Below are positions 33,246 through 44,822 of a stretch of DNA of 64,000 bases, piece after piece. Made by a program: the position numbers and the translations under genes. Numbering within the stretch: position 1 is the stretch's first letter; the number at the start of each line of letters is the position of its first letter. Under the pieces are notes generated by a model that did not search any database, was not told the origin of the DNA, and worked only from the letters and a program-made list of their open reading frames with translations. The stretch spans positions 47,024,635-47,088,634 of the forward strand of contig NC_064827.1 of assembly GCF_024166365.1 (NCBI RefSeq), read 5' to 3'. The DNA comes from Elephas maximus indicus. Its lineage: Eukaryota; Chordata; Mammalia; Proboscidea; Elephantidae.

Positions 33246-33600
33246 TTTATGAGCTGGAGGTGGACACTGAGGAGAGGGAAGAAGGAAGGCAAGTGGGAAA
33301 GGAGAGTGGTAGATTCAAGAGGGAAATAACAGTTCTGGACAGTGGTGTTGGTGTCACCCAGTGCGGTGACTCATGGTGTAACAGTTTTGGTTTATGAGCT
33401 TGAGGTGAACATTGGGGTGAGGGAAGTTTATGAGCTAGAGGCAGATATCAGGGAGAGGGAAAAAGGAAGGGAAGTGGGGATGGAGAGTGATAGATCCAAG
33501 AGGGAACAATACAGCAAGAGATGGAAACTGATTAGAAAATGTTGTAATACTTCTCACCAGTAGGAGTGGTGTCACCCAGTGCAGTAACTCATGGTGTCAC
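33246..33600. repeat. Local tandem duplication, about 180-bp period
   Basis: GTTTATGAGCTGGAGG recurs as related copies at 33247, 33389 and 33426. The partner block GTGTCACCCAGTGCGGTGAC recurs near 33352 and 33570 (GCAGTAAC in the second copy). The family was not identified. Confidence 0.6.
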
Positions 33601-34035
33601 CCTCCCTCCCATCCCACCCCCCTGGCAGCAGTGAAAACAATAGTGCATGGGGCCCAGCTGGGGTTCAAGGGTGTCCGGTATCTGAGTGAGCCCGCCGCTT
33701 GAGGGCAGAGTACCCTAGCGACTCCTGGAGTGACAGCACTGGGCGGGCTGGGGCCAGGTGCTGCAGCCCTGGGCGCAGACGGAGCAGCTCCTGGGCACCC
33801 CAATGCAGACCTAACAGGGTGTGTACCAGCAAGCACAGCTCTGTGGGCAGAAACAAGGGTCCAGGCGGGGTCAGGCAGGGACCAGGCGCCCTGCTCCTAG
33901 CTCCCCATTCAGGGGAGGGACTGATGACATCACTGCTGTCGTTGCAGGCACTGCTGGTATCACCCCCCAACAGTGTCACCTGGTACAGTCCACACCCCCT
34001 GCAGCCCCCTAATGATGCCCCTGGTTCTAGCTTAT
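33601..34035. other. GC-rich segment with GTGTCACC motifs, family not identified
   Basis: Locally rich in CpG for this window, with long overlapping frames on both strands that show no domain. The GTGTCACC repeats link it to the tandem duplication at 33246. It may be one unrecognised repeat running 33.2-34.0 kb. Confidence 0.35.
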
Positions 34036-34043
34036 TTGTGGCA

Positions 34044-34357
34044 ATCTCAGTTTCCTAGTGCTGTTGTAATAGAAATACCAAGAATGGATTGCTCTGAAGA
34101 ACTGAAATTTATTTTCTCACAGTTCTGGAGGATAAAAGTCCAAATCAGGGTCTCAGCCATTTTGACTCCTTCAGTGTCAGTAGCTGTGGGTATTACTTGG
34201 TTTGTAGTCAATCCTCACACGCATTTGTCTTCCTCTGTTTGTGTGCCTCTGCGTGTAATCTGCTGCTTTTATAACTCAGAAGTGATTCGATTTAGGATAT
34301 ACCCTACACTAGAGGGATTGATTAATTATATTACTTTATATTGCAATATGGAAAGTG
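34044..34357 (-). mobile_element. Diverged LTR fragment (MaLR-like), antisense
   Basis: TTTCCTAGTGCTGTTGTAAT, GAAATTTATTTTCTCACAGT, and TCTGGAGGATAAAAGTCC match the antisense MaLR-like LTR pattern. It is cut off on the right by the ATTAC array. Confidence 0.6.
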
Positions 34358-34584
34358 ATTACATTACATTACATTACATTACATTACATTACATTACATT
34401 ACATTACATTACATTACATTACATTACATTACATTACATTACATTACATTACATTACATTACATTACATTACATTACATTACATTACATTACATTACATT
34501 ACATTACATTACATTACATTACATTACATTACATTACATTACATTACATTACATTACATTACATTACATTACATTACATTACAT
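34358..34584. repeat. Pure (ATTAC)n microsatellite, 227 bp
   Basis: About 45 consecutive ATTAC units with no interruption. All three plus-strand frames are open and encode the same repeating pentapeptide in rotation, which explains the long frames here. The reverse strand contains TAA in every unit set and is closed. Confidence 0.98.
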
Positions 34585-34597
34585 CGACAGGTATAAA

Positions 34598-34755
34598 CTA
34601 GTCGTTGTCAAGTCGATTCCAACTCATGGTGACCCCATGCATATCAGAGTAGAACTGTGCTCCATAGAGTTTTCAATGGCTGATTTTTCAGAAGTGGATC
34701 ACCAGGCCTTTCTTCTGGGTCACTGGACTCTCCAACCTTTCAGTTAGCAGCCAAG
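34598..34755 (-). mobile_element. AfroSINE, truncated
   Basis: Antisense: GTTGTCAAGTCGATTCCAAC, GACCCCATGCATATCAGAGT, TTCAGAAGTGGATCACCAGG, CAGTTAGCAGCC. Its 3' end faces the ATTAC array. Confidence 0.85.
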
Positions 34756-35183
34756 GGTCACCCATGACTCCTTCCGTCTAGGTCAGAGCACCCCCTAAGG
34801 GAGCCTCCTGATCTCTCCTTCTTCACCCTCCAGTAAGGGTTGACTAGGGGCTTTTTCCTGGATGTCCCAAGACAGCTATGAGACACTGTGAGAGGTCCTG
34901 CAGGTACTCCTTCAGCCCAGGAGGCTAGTCCCAGGGTCTACCGAGAGGCCAAGTCTTCTTTGGTCCAGAAGTATATTGGGGCCCGCAGGACCTCACCAAG
35001 CCACCACCTCCAGGGGAAGCAGGAGCAGCTATGATAATGAGCTCTGGGCAGCAGCTCCTGGCTTAGCCCTCTCCTTGCCAAAGGACCCATCAGAGAGATA
35101 GACCACCAGAAGTCAGCCCCTGCAGCCCCCAGACTGCGCTAACGAGAGACAATATAATTCCCCTTGACGCTATGCAGAATCTT
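34756..35183. other. Single-copy DNA, no gene seen
   Basis: No element was recognised. The right end (35172-35183) is the target duplication of the L1 that follows. Confidence 0.4.
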
Positions 35184-35422
35184 TTTGTTGTTGTTTTTCT
35201 TGTGTTTTAGATGAAAGTTTACAGCTCAAGATAATTTCTTATACAAACATTTATACGTGTATTGTTAGGTGGCCCTAGTTGCAATCCCTATAATGTGACA
35301 GCACACTCCCTCTTTTCATCCCGGATTTCCTGTGTACATTCAACCAGCTCCTATCCCTTTCTGCCTTCTAATCCCATCTCTGTACAGGAGCTACCCATTT
35401 AGTCTCGTGTACCTACTTGAAG

Positions 35423-35580
35423 GAAACCCTGGTGGTGTAGTGGTTAAGTGCTAAGGCTGCTAACCAAGAGGTCAGCAGTTCGAATCCGCCAGGTGCTCTT
35501 TGGAAACTCTATGGGGGAGTTCTACTCTGTCCTACAGGATCGCTATGAGTCAGAATCAACTTGATGCAGTGAGTTTGGTC
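35423..35580 (+). mobile_element. AfroSINE in L1 3' UTR
   Basis: GGAAACCCTGGTGGTGTAGT, GTTCGAATCCGCCAGG, CGCTATGAGTCAGAATCAAC. It inserted after the L1. Confidence 0.92.
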
Positions 35581-36225
35581 TTCACGAGCATTATTTTATG
35601 CTTTATAGTCCAGTCTAATCTTTGTCTGAAGAGTTGGCTTTGGGCATGATTTTATTTCTGGGTTAACAGAGAGTCCAGGGGCCATGTCTTCAGGGGTTCC
35701 TCTAGTTTCAGTCAGACCATTAAGTAGAATTTGAGTTGTGCACCACACTTTTCTCCTGCTCCATTAGGGACTCTCTGTTGTGTTCCCTGTCAGGGCGGTC
35801 ATTGGTGGTAGCTGGGCACCATCTAGTTCTTCTGGTCTCAGGCTGATGGAGTCTCTGGTTTATGTGGCCCTTTTGTCTCTTGGGCTAATATTTTCCTTGT
35901 GTCTTTGGTGTTCTTCGTTCTCCTTTGCTCCAGGTGGGTTGGGACCAATTGTTACATTTTAGATGGTTGCTCAGTAACTTTTAAGACCCCAGACACCACT
36001 CACCAAAGTGGAACGCGAACATTTTACTAATAAACTTTGTTATGCCAACTGACTTAGATATCCCCTGAAAACGTGGTTCCCAGACCCCTGCCTCTGCTAC
36101 TCTTCCCTCAGAATGTTTGGTTGTGTTCAGGAAACTTCTTAGCTTTTGGTTTAGTCCAGATGTGCTGACTTCCCGTGTATTGTGTGTTGTCCTTCCCTTC
36201 ATCTAAGATAATTCTTGTCTACTTT

Positions 36226-36395
36226 GGAAACCCTGGTGGTGTAGTGGGTAATTACTACAGCTGTTAACCAGGAGGTTGGCAGTTCAAATCCTCCAGGCGC
36301 TCCTTGGAAACTCTGTGGGGCAGTTCTACTCTGTCCTATAGGGTTGCTATGGGTCGGAATTGACCCGATGGCAGTGGGTTTGGTTTTTTTGGTTT
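36226..36395 (+). mobile_element. AfroSINE in L1 3' UTR
   Basis: GGAAACCCTGGTGGTGTAGT, CTCCTTGGAAACTCTGTGGG, GGGTTGCTATGGGTCGGAAT, and the tail GGTTTGGTTTTTTTGG. Confidence 0.93.
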
Positions 36396-36479
36396 TACTA
36401 TCTGGTTAGTGAATTCCCCTCTCCCTCCCTTCCTACCCATGTAACCATCAAACAATGTTTTCTCCTGTGTTTCAACCTT

Positions 36480-39400
36480 TCCTTGAGTTCTTCTAATAGT
36501 GGTCTCATACAATATTTGTCATTTTGAGAAAGACTAATTTCCCTCAATAATGCCTTCCAGGTTCATCCATATTGTGAGATGATTCATGGATTCATCATTG
36601 TTTTTTATCACTGCGTAGTATTCCATTGTGGGTACATACCATAATTTCTTTATCCATTCATCTGTTGATGGGAACCTAGGTTGTTTCCATTTTTTTGCTG
36701 TTGCGAACAGTGCTGCAATGAACATGGGTGTGCATATATTTATTCATGTGACGGCTCTTATTTCTCTAGGATATATTCCAAGAAGTGGGATTTCTGGATC
36801 ATATGGTACTTCTATTTCTAGCTTTTTAAGGAATCGCCAAATCGTTTTCCAAAGTGGTTTTACCATTTTACAGTCCCACCAGAAGTGTGTAAGTGTTCCA
36901 GTCTCTCCACAACCTCTCCAACATTTATTTTGTGTTTTTTGGATTAATACTAGCGTTGTTGGGCTGAGATGGTATTTCATTGTAGTTTCTCTAATGGCTA
37001 ATGATCATGAGCATTTCCTCATGTATCTGTTAGCTGTCTGAATGTCTTCTTTGGTGAAATGTCTGTTCATATCCTTTGTCCATTTTTTAATTGGGTTATT
37101 TGTCTTTTTATTGTTGAGGATTTGCAGTATCTTGTAGATTTTAGAGATTAGATGCTGGTATTATTAGATCAGATCAGATAGGTCGTAGCCACAATTTTTC
37201 TGTCTGTAAGTTGTCTTTTGACTCTTTTGGTGAAGTCTTTCGATAAGCATAAGTGTTTGATTTTTAGGAGCTCGCAGTTATCTAGTTTCTCTTCTGGTGT
37301 TTGTGCATTGTTAGTTATGGTTCGTATTCTGTTTATGCCATGTATTAGGGCTCATAGCGTCGTCATGATCTTTATCGTTTTAGATGTTATATTTAGGTCT
37401 TTGATCCATTTCAAGTTAGTTTTTGTATGTGGTGTGAGGTATGGGTCATGTTTCATTTTTTTGCAGATGGATATCCAGTTATGCCAGTACCATTTGTTAA
37501 AGAGACTGTCTTTTTGCAACTTAATGGACTTTGGGCCTTTGTCAAATACCAACTGCTCATAGGTGGATACAATTACGTCTGGATTCTCAATTCTGTTCCA
37601 TTGGTCTATGTATCTGTTGTTGTACAAGTACCAGGCTGTTTTGACTACCGTGGCAGTATAATATGTTCTAAAATCAGGTAGTGTGAGGCCTTCCACTTTG
37701 TTCTTCTTCTTCAGTAATACTTTACTTATCTGGGGCCTCTTCTCTTTCAATATGAAGTTGGTAATTTGTTTCTCCATCTCATTAAAAAATGCCACTGGAA
37801 TTTGGGTCAAGATTGCATTGTATCTGTAGATTGCTTTGGGTAGATTGACATTTTCACAGTGTTGAGTCTTCCTATCCATAAGCAAAGTATGTTTTTCCAC
37901 TTATGTAGGTCCTTTCTCGTTTCTTGCAGTAGTGTCTTGTAGTTTTCTTTGTGTAGGTCTTTTACGTCTCTGGTTAGATTTATTCCTAAGTACTTTATCT
38001 TCTTGGGGGCTGTTGTAAATGGTATTGATTTGGTGATTTCCTCTTCAACATTCTCTTTGTTGGCATAGAGGAATCCACCTGATTTTTGTATGTTTCTCTT
38101 CTATCCTGATACTTTGTTGAAAACTTCTATTAGTTGCAGTAGTTTTCTTGTGGATTTTGGGGGGTTTTCTGTGTATAAAGTTCATATCATCTACAAATAG
38201 GCACACTTCTACTACTTCTTTCCCAATTTGGATGTCCTTTATTTCTTTTTCCTGCCTTTTTGGTCTGGCTAGGACCTCTAGCACAATGTTGAATAAGAGT
38301 GGTGAAAAGGGGCATCCTTGTCTGGTTCCCGTTCTCAAGGGGAATGCTTTCAGAATCTCTCCATTTAGGATGATGTTGGCTGTTGGCTTTGTATAAATGC
38401 TCTCCTGTTTTGCTGAGAGTTTTTATCATGAATAGGTGTTGGACTTTGTCAAATGCCTTTTCTGTATCAATTGGTAAAATCATGTGGTTCTTGTCTTTTG
38501 TTTTATTTATACGGTGGATTACATTAATCGTTTTTCTAATGTTGAACCAACCCTGCATACATGGTATAAATCCCACTTGGTCATGGTGAATTATTTTTTT
38601 GAATACGTTGTTGAATTCTGTTGGCTAGAATTTTGTTGAGGATTTTTGCATCTATGTTCCAGAGGGATATAGGTGTGTAATTTTCTTTTTTTGTGTGGAG
38701 TCTTTAGCTGGTTTTGGTATCAGGGATATGCTGGCTTCATAGAATGAGTTAGGGAGTATTCCGTCCTTTTCTATGCTTTGAAATACCTTTAGTAGTAGTA
38801 GTGTTACCTCTTCTCTGAAAGCTTGGTAGAGCTCTGCAGTGAAGCCGTCAGGGCCAAGGCTTTTTTTGTTGTCGTTGGGAGTTTTTTGATTACCTTTTCA
38901 ATCTCTTTTTTTGTTATGAGTATATTTAGTTTTTCTACTTCTGTTTGTGTTAGTTTAGGTAGGTAGAGTGTTTTTAGAAATTCATCCATTTCTTCTAGGT
39001 TTTCAAATTTGTTAGAGTACAATTTTTCATAGTAATCTGATATGATTCTTTTAATTTCAGTTGAGTCTGTTGTGATATTGTCCGTCTAATTTCTTATTCT
39101 GGCTATTTGCTTCCTCTCCTGTTTTTCTTTGGTCAGTGTGGCCAATGGTTTATTGATTTCATTAATTTTTTCAAAGAACCAGCTTTTGGCCTTTTAACTC
39201 TTTCAGTTGCTTTTCTATTCTCTATTTCACTTAATTCTGCACTACTTTGTATTATTTCCTTTCTTCTGGTGCCGTTGGGCTTCTTTTGCTGGTCTCTTCC
39301 TGTTTGTTCAAGTTGTAGGGTTCATGTTTTGATTTTGACCCTTTCTTCTTTTTGGATGTGTACATTTATTGCTATAAATTGACCTCTTAGCACAGTTTTT

Positions 39401-40275
39401 GCTGTGTCCCAAAGGTTCTGGTAGGATGTGTTTTCATTCTCATTTGATTCTGTGAATTTCTTTATTCCGTTCTTGATTTCTTCTATAACCCAGTAGTTTT
39501 TAAGCAAGACGTTGTTAAGTTTCCATGTATTTGATTTTTGTCCTTGCTTTTCCTGTTATTTATTTCTACTTTTATGGCTTTTTGGTCAAAGAAGATGTTT
39601 TGTAGTGTTTTAATGTTTTGGATTCTGTTAAGACTTGCTTTCTGACCTAATATGTGGTCTATTCTAGAGACTGTTCTATGTGCATTGGAAAAGAAAGTAT
39701 ACTTTTTTGCTGTTGGGTGTAGTGTTTTTATGTGTATGAGTTCAAGTTAGTTGATTGTGGCATTTAGCTTTTCTGTGTCTTTATTGAGCTTCTTTCTGAA
39801 TGCTCTGTCCTTCACTGAAAGTGGTGTGTTGTGGAGCTGTATAACTCACTTTTCAATGCTGTTAGTTTGTTTTAGGTATCTTGCAGCCCTGTCATTGGGT
39901 GCATGAATATTTAATATGGTTCTATATTCCTGGTATATTGTCCCTTTAATCATTATATAGTGTCCTCCCTTATCCTTTGTGATGGATTTTGCTTTAAAGT
40001 CTATTTTGTCAGAGATTAATATTGCCACTCCTGCTCTTTTTTGATTGTTGTTTGCTTGATATATATTTTTTCCATCCTTTGAGTGTCAGTTTGCTTGTGT
40101 CTTTGAGTCCAGTGTTTGTCTCTTGTAGGCAGCATATAGACGGATCATGTTTTTTTTTTTTTTTTTATCCTTTCTGCCACTCTCTGTCTCTTTATTGGTA
40201 CATTAAGTCCATATACATTCAGCGTAGTTATGGATAGGTATGAGTTTAGTGCTGTCATTTTGATGTATCTTTTTT
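36480..40275 (-). pseudogene. L1 ORF2 remnant (endonuclease and reverse transcriptase)
   Basis: Normal ORF2p has an N-terminal AP-like endonuclease, a reverse transcriptase and a C-terminal Cys-rich part, and acts in cis on L1 RNA. Remnants are in the right order. Endonuclease: 39846-40028 (AILISDKIDFKAKSITKD). RT region: 38187-38576, 38045-38338 and 37352-37900, with the active-site FVDD motif at 38186-38197 and both aspartates kept. C-terminal region: 36744-36980 (GCGETGTLTHFWWDC) and 36534-36725 (FPSTDEW). The span of about 3.8 kb equals the usual length (about 1275 codons). Several frameshifts and stops break it, so it is not functional. Confidence 0.88.
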
Positions 40276-40659
40276 TTTAATGTATGTCATTGACAGTTTT
40301 TTTGTTTCACTTAATTTTCTGTGCTGAGACATTTTTCTTTATGAATTTTCTTTTCCTCTTTTTCATTGTTGTTGATTTTGTATTTGTTGAGTCTTTATTT
40401 TTTCTCCTTTTTAATTTTTATGTGTAAAATTGTTAGTTTCCTTTGTGGTTACCTTAATATTTACCTCTATTTTTCTAAGTTTAAAGCAATCTTTTATTTC
40501 TTGTTATCGACTTAACTTCTCCATATGGAAGTTTTATGACTAGTCCTTTTTTGTTTTAATGTTGTCATCTCTTACAGATTGACATCTCTGTTTTCCTATT
40601 TTCAGTTTTGATTTATTTTTGTGACATCCCTATTGAGGTTGGTATTTGGTTGTTCTGTC

Positions 40660-41690
40660 CTGTGTTCTAGTTTTGGGTTGTTATCTGATGGTATTTATTT
40701 TCTAGCCAGAGGAGTCCTCTTAATATTTCTTGTAATTTTGGTTTTGTTTTTACAAATTCCCTTAACTTCTGTTTATCTGGAAATGCCCTATTTTCACCAT
40801 CATATTTGAGAGACAGTTTTGCAGGGTGTATAATTCTTGGCGAGCAATTTTTATCCTTCCAGGCTTTATACATGTCATCCCACTGCATTCTTGCCTGCAT
40901 GATTTCTGCTGAGTAGTCAGAGCTTAGTCTTATTGACTCTCCTTTGTAGATGACTTTTGTTTTATCCCTAGATGCTCTTAAAATTCTCTCCTTATCTTTG
41001 GTTTTGGCAAGTCTGATTATAATATGTCTTCATTACTTTCTTTTGGGATCTACCCTGTATGGGGTTTGATGAGTTTCTTGGATAGATATCTTCTCGGATA
41101 GGTATCTTTTCATCTTTCAAGATATCAGGGAAGTTTTCTGCCAATAAATCTTCAACAATTCTCCCTGTATTTTCTGTTATTCCCCCACCCCCACCCTGTC
41201 CTGGTACTCCAATCACTCGTAGGTTATTCCTCTTGATAAAGTCCCACATAATTCTTAGGGTTTCTTCATTTTTTTAAATTCTTTTATCTGATTTTTCCTC
41301 AAATAAATTGACATCAAATGCTTTATCTTCAATCTCACTAATTCTGATTTCCATTTCTATGACTTTGTATTTAGTTGTCTGATCCTGAAATTTTATTGTT
41401 AAGCTTTTGGATTTCTATAAGCTGTCTGTCTATGGATTCTTGCAGCTTATTAAATTTGACGATATGCTCTTGTATAACCTTCTTACATTCTTCTGTTGCT
41501 TTGTCTGTGTGTTTCATGGCTTGGTCTGTGTTTTGCCTGGCCTCCTTTCTGATCTCTTGGAGAGCTCTGTATAGTAATCTTTTCAATTCTACCTTTGGTA
41601 ATTCCAAGGCCTCCAGGAGGTTTCTTAGTTCTTTTTTTTGGTTGCTCACTGAAGCATCATGGCCTGCCTCTTTATGTGATTTGATATTGA
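40660..41690 (-). pseudogene. L1 ORF1 remnant (RNA-binding coiled-coil protein)
   Basis: ORF1p is an RNA-binding trimer that packages L1 RNA. Three pieces are in order: a coiled-coil-like helix rich in Lys/Glu/Leu (41371-41649), an RRM-like segment (40992-41249, with the NLRVIGVPGQG motif) and a C-terminal segment (40667-40900). They lie in different frames or are separated by stops. The length of about 1 kb fits a normal ORF1. Confidence 0.85.
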
Positions 41691-43104
41691 CTGTTGTCTC
41701 TGAGCCATCAGTAAATTATTATATTTATTTTATGTTTGCTTACTGTGTCCTAGCTTCTTGTGCTGTTTTGATATGCCCAAATAGGCTGGTTATGTGAGGT
41801 AATTTGATTATTGGCACCTTTGAAGCTCTCACATCCTGTCACCAGGTAGTTAGAGCTGTTGCTAGGTATGTGAGCCCAAGAGTCTGTTTACTTTTCTTGT
41901 GTAGATTCGGGTCAGGTGTCCAGGTCATCAGTCAATGGGTGTGTGGTACAGGCTCTCACCTACAGTCCTAGATGGGAAGGGCTACATAGGGGTGATTGGA
42001 GTAGGCACAGATATCCGGCTTCAGTAGTGGGTTATGTGTTTAGCTACCCCTGAGTGCCTGGGTGGAAGTCATATCCCTGTTCCCTAGAGTGTGTAGGTGG
42101 AAGGTGTATCCCTGTTCCCTAGAGTGTGTAGGTGGGTGGGTGTTGCAGCTGGACTTTGGGCACCCAATGCTGTTGGCTGTAAGGACTGGGAGACACCGCT
42201 TATTCTCAGACCCCTGTTGTGGGTGGCTAGGTGGAATGGGTGAGCCACCAGTCCTCAGGCCCCTGACGTGGGAAGGTGAGGACCCTGCTTAATGGGCAGG
42301 GCAGTGTCAAACGTCATAAATCTGCCACTCCCCCTTATTTGTTGCAGTTGAAAATAGGCTTCAGGTATATACCCTCTGGTACTATGCTAATGAGGGCCTG
42401 TGCTGTTAAAATGGGCCCACACAGGTCTAGGCAGGGGTTAGGTCATTCAAAGTTCATGGACCCCTTATGCCTGTGCCTAGGCAAAGGGGCTGTGCTTGCC
42501 CTGAGTTCTCGGTCTAGGGTTGCTCAGAGATTATTTTTTCTTGTTTGTTAATTTGTTCCCTTTCCAAAGCCTGGAGAATGGCTGGGGATATGTGATGGGT
42601 CCCACTTCTGGCCCATGTGGGCAGGAATCATTGAAGCTGGCCTGGGACCGAAACAGAGTGAGGAGGGGTACGGTGAATGGTAGAGAGGTACTTCTCAGAA
42701 GCAGGAAGGGTTTTTTTTTTTAATCTCACAAGGTACGTTAGATGCACTTAACTTTCGCAGATTCGGTATTGGCTCTCCCCGGTTTCAGAGGCTTGACCAA
42801 ACTCTCCCCCTGCTCAGTTTCTCCTAATGTGGAAAACTCACCTCGAGCACTACTTCTTGCCTCAGCCTGCACCCGCATGCAGATCCAGCCTGCAGGGTGT
42901 TGGCCAGGCCAGGTCTGGCACATCTTCATTGCTTTGGAACTGTCTCTACCTCCCCCTGCTGCTTAGTCCAACTCCTCAACTTTGTCTTTGATGTTCAGGG
43001 CTCCTAGATTGTCACATGTAATTGATTCATATGTTTTTTCAGGTCTTTGTTGTAAGAGGGACCACATGAAAAGTCTGACTACTCTACCATCTTGGCCCGC
43101 CCTC
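41691..43104 (-). promoter_or_regulatory. L1 5' UTR / internal promoter region
   Basis: The region between the L1 start and ORF1 should hold the internal promoter in an intact element. A 29-bp word occurs twice, at 42072-42100 and 42107-42135. Activity is not implied. Confidence 0.6.
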
Positions 43105-43116
43105 ATGCAGAATCTT

Positions 43117-43849
43117 ATTTTTTTTTTTTTAGAAAGGAAGGGCCTTAGGAGATGATCTGGTTGTAACCCTTGCTGTTCAGAGGGGAAAGCAACTGTCCAA
43201 AAATCAGGGCAGGGCCGGGCCGGGCCCTACCCGGGCCTTCTGATGGCACGAGGCTCTTCTTCTGCCTTTTCTCAAGAATTCAAAAGTCAAATGAGGCTCA
43301 GCTCCAGAGCCTTACAAAGGCTTTTCTTCTTTTGCTCCTCCTTCCCTTAAATTTCCTTTTTTAGAGTCACTTTCTGCTTTCCTTGTGCTAAGAATTTCAC
43401 AGCAATTCACACACCCTCAGGGGTGAATGTATAGCAGATTGCGAGAGCCAAGCTGTAATTATCCATTGTTCTGCACGGAGTGAAGAATTCACTTGCACCA
43501 GAATGAAGGCTTGCTGGTCTGTTACCCTTGATGGGGTTTGTAGAACACCCAACCTGGGGCTGCCCTAGACAGGGAGGAGACACAGAGACAATCAAAGTGT
43601 GCGCCCTCAGGGAGTTCCTAGTCCAGTGGGGGACTGGAGGAGGACCACAAACAGCTAGGAACAGAGAGACGTGAGGCATGTGTTCAAGGAACAGACACCT
43701 AAAGCCCTGCAAAGATTCAGGTGGGATTTGGACAGCGGAGGTGGCAGGGGTGGGGCTTGGGGACAGTTGTTTTATATATGGAAGTAGCATGAGCCAAGGA
43801 GTAGTAGAATGGAAGGGGAGGATTTGGCTGTGTAAGGTGAGTCATGAGG
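43117..43849. other. Single-copy DNA, no gene seen
   Basis: Starts with a poly-T tract just after the L1 target duplication. A GGGCC-rich patch lies near 43210. Opposed frames at 43407-43905 have no recognisable domain. Confidence 0.4.
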
Positions 43850-44387
43850 TGTCATGTATTGAATTGTGTCCCCCCAAAATATGTGTCAACTTGGCCAGGC
43901 CATGACTCCCAGTACTGTGTGTTTGTCTACCATTTTGCCATCTGATGTGATTTTCCTGTGTGTTGTAATCCTACCTCTATAATGTTATTAAGGCAGGATT
44001 AGAGGCAGTTATGTTAATGAGGCAGGACTCAATCTACAAGATTAGTTTGGGTCTTAAACCAATCTATTTTGAGATATAAGAGAGAGGAGCAAGCAGAGAG
44101 AAGACATGGAGAACTCATACCACCAAGAAAGCAGCACGAGAAGCAGAGCTTGTCCTTTGGACCCCGGGTACCTGTGCCTGAGAAGTTCCTAGTCCAGGGG
44201 AAGATTGATGACAAGGACCTTCCTCCAGAGCCAACAGAGAAAGAAAGCCTTATCCTGGAGCTGATGCCCTGAATTTGGACTTCTAGCCCACTAGACTGTG
44301 AGAGAATAAAATTCTGTTTGTTGAAGCTGTCCGCTTCGAAATCGACTTGACAGCAATGGATTTTTTGGTTTGGAGATAACTAAGGCA
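43850..44387 (+). mobile_element. Solo LTR (MaLR/ERVL-like) with an AfroSINE tail in its 3' end
   Basis: TGTCATG start and TAAGGCA end. Flanks TGAGG and TGAGA (4 of 5). It has the block order of the 56929 copy: TGTGTCCCCCCAAAATATG, CATCTGATGTGATTTTCC, TTTTGAGATATAAGAGAG, ACAAGGACCTTCCTCCAGAG, GAGAATAAAATTC. Near the end the usual sequence is replaced by AfroSINE-like sequence (44332-44368). Confidence 0.85.
44332..44368 (+). mobile_element. AfroSINE 3' tail fragment
   Basis: AAATCGACTTGACAGCAATG followed by a GGATTTTTTGGTTT-type tail. It replaces about 30 bp of LTR sequence instead of adding to it. Confidence 0.6.
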
Positions 44388-44422
44388 TGAGAGATGAAAT
44401 TGCAAATATGAATTGGGATTTG

Positions 44423-44822
44423 TGTATTATGTATTAAATTGTGCCCTCCCCGCCCCAAATATGTGTTGAATTCCTGGCCCTTATACCTGTGGGTGTGATT
44501 CTGTTTGGAAATATGATTTTCTTTTCTTATGTTAATGAGGTCATACTAGCATACGATGGGTCCTAAATCTAATCACTTCTGAATTATAAAAAACCAGAAT
44601 AGACACAGAGATACACACATGGTGGAAGCTAGACACTGTATGAGGTTCATCTACAAGCCAAGGAACCATGGAACATCCAGGGCTACCAACAAGGAAGGCA
44701 TTGATACTGCTGGACCTTGATTTGGACTTTTAGTCTCCAGATCTGAGAGAAAATAAATTTCTGTTCTTCAAAGCCACCAACTAGTGGTATTTGTGTTACA
44801 GCAGCACTAGGTAACTAAGACA
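44423..44822 (+). mobile_element. Diverged MaLR-like solo LTR
   Basis: ATGTATTAAATTGTGCCC, CATGGTGGAAGCTAGACAC, ACAAGCCAAGGAACCATGG, GAGAAAATAAATTTCTGT and the end GGTAACTAAGACA. It is about 36 bp after the previous LTR and more diverged. No matching target duplication was found. Confidence 0.7.

Larger units (their letters stand above)
35184..43104 (-). mobile_element. Full-length L1 LINE, structurally complete but decayed
   Basis: Flanked by ATGCAGAATCTT at 35172-35183 and 43105-43116. The 5' end (right) begins GGCGGGCCAAGATGGTAGAG, typical of an L1 start, so the element was inserted at full length. Read leftwards it has a 5' UTR (about 41.7-43.1 kb), ORF1 remnants (40.7-41.7 kb), an ORF2 remnant (36.5-40.3 kb) and a 3' UTR holding two AfroSINEs. 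Excluding those, it is about 7.6 kb. Neither open frame is intact. Confidence 0.92.

Noticed and set aside
33973-34747. Long plus-strand frames with a pentapeptide repeat
   Set aside because: They come from the ATTAC microsatellite, which is open in all three plus frames.
36534-41649. Separate host genes in the L1 region
   Set aside because: The frames are pieces of L1 ORF1 and ORF2 in the expected order and orientation.
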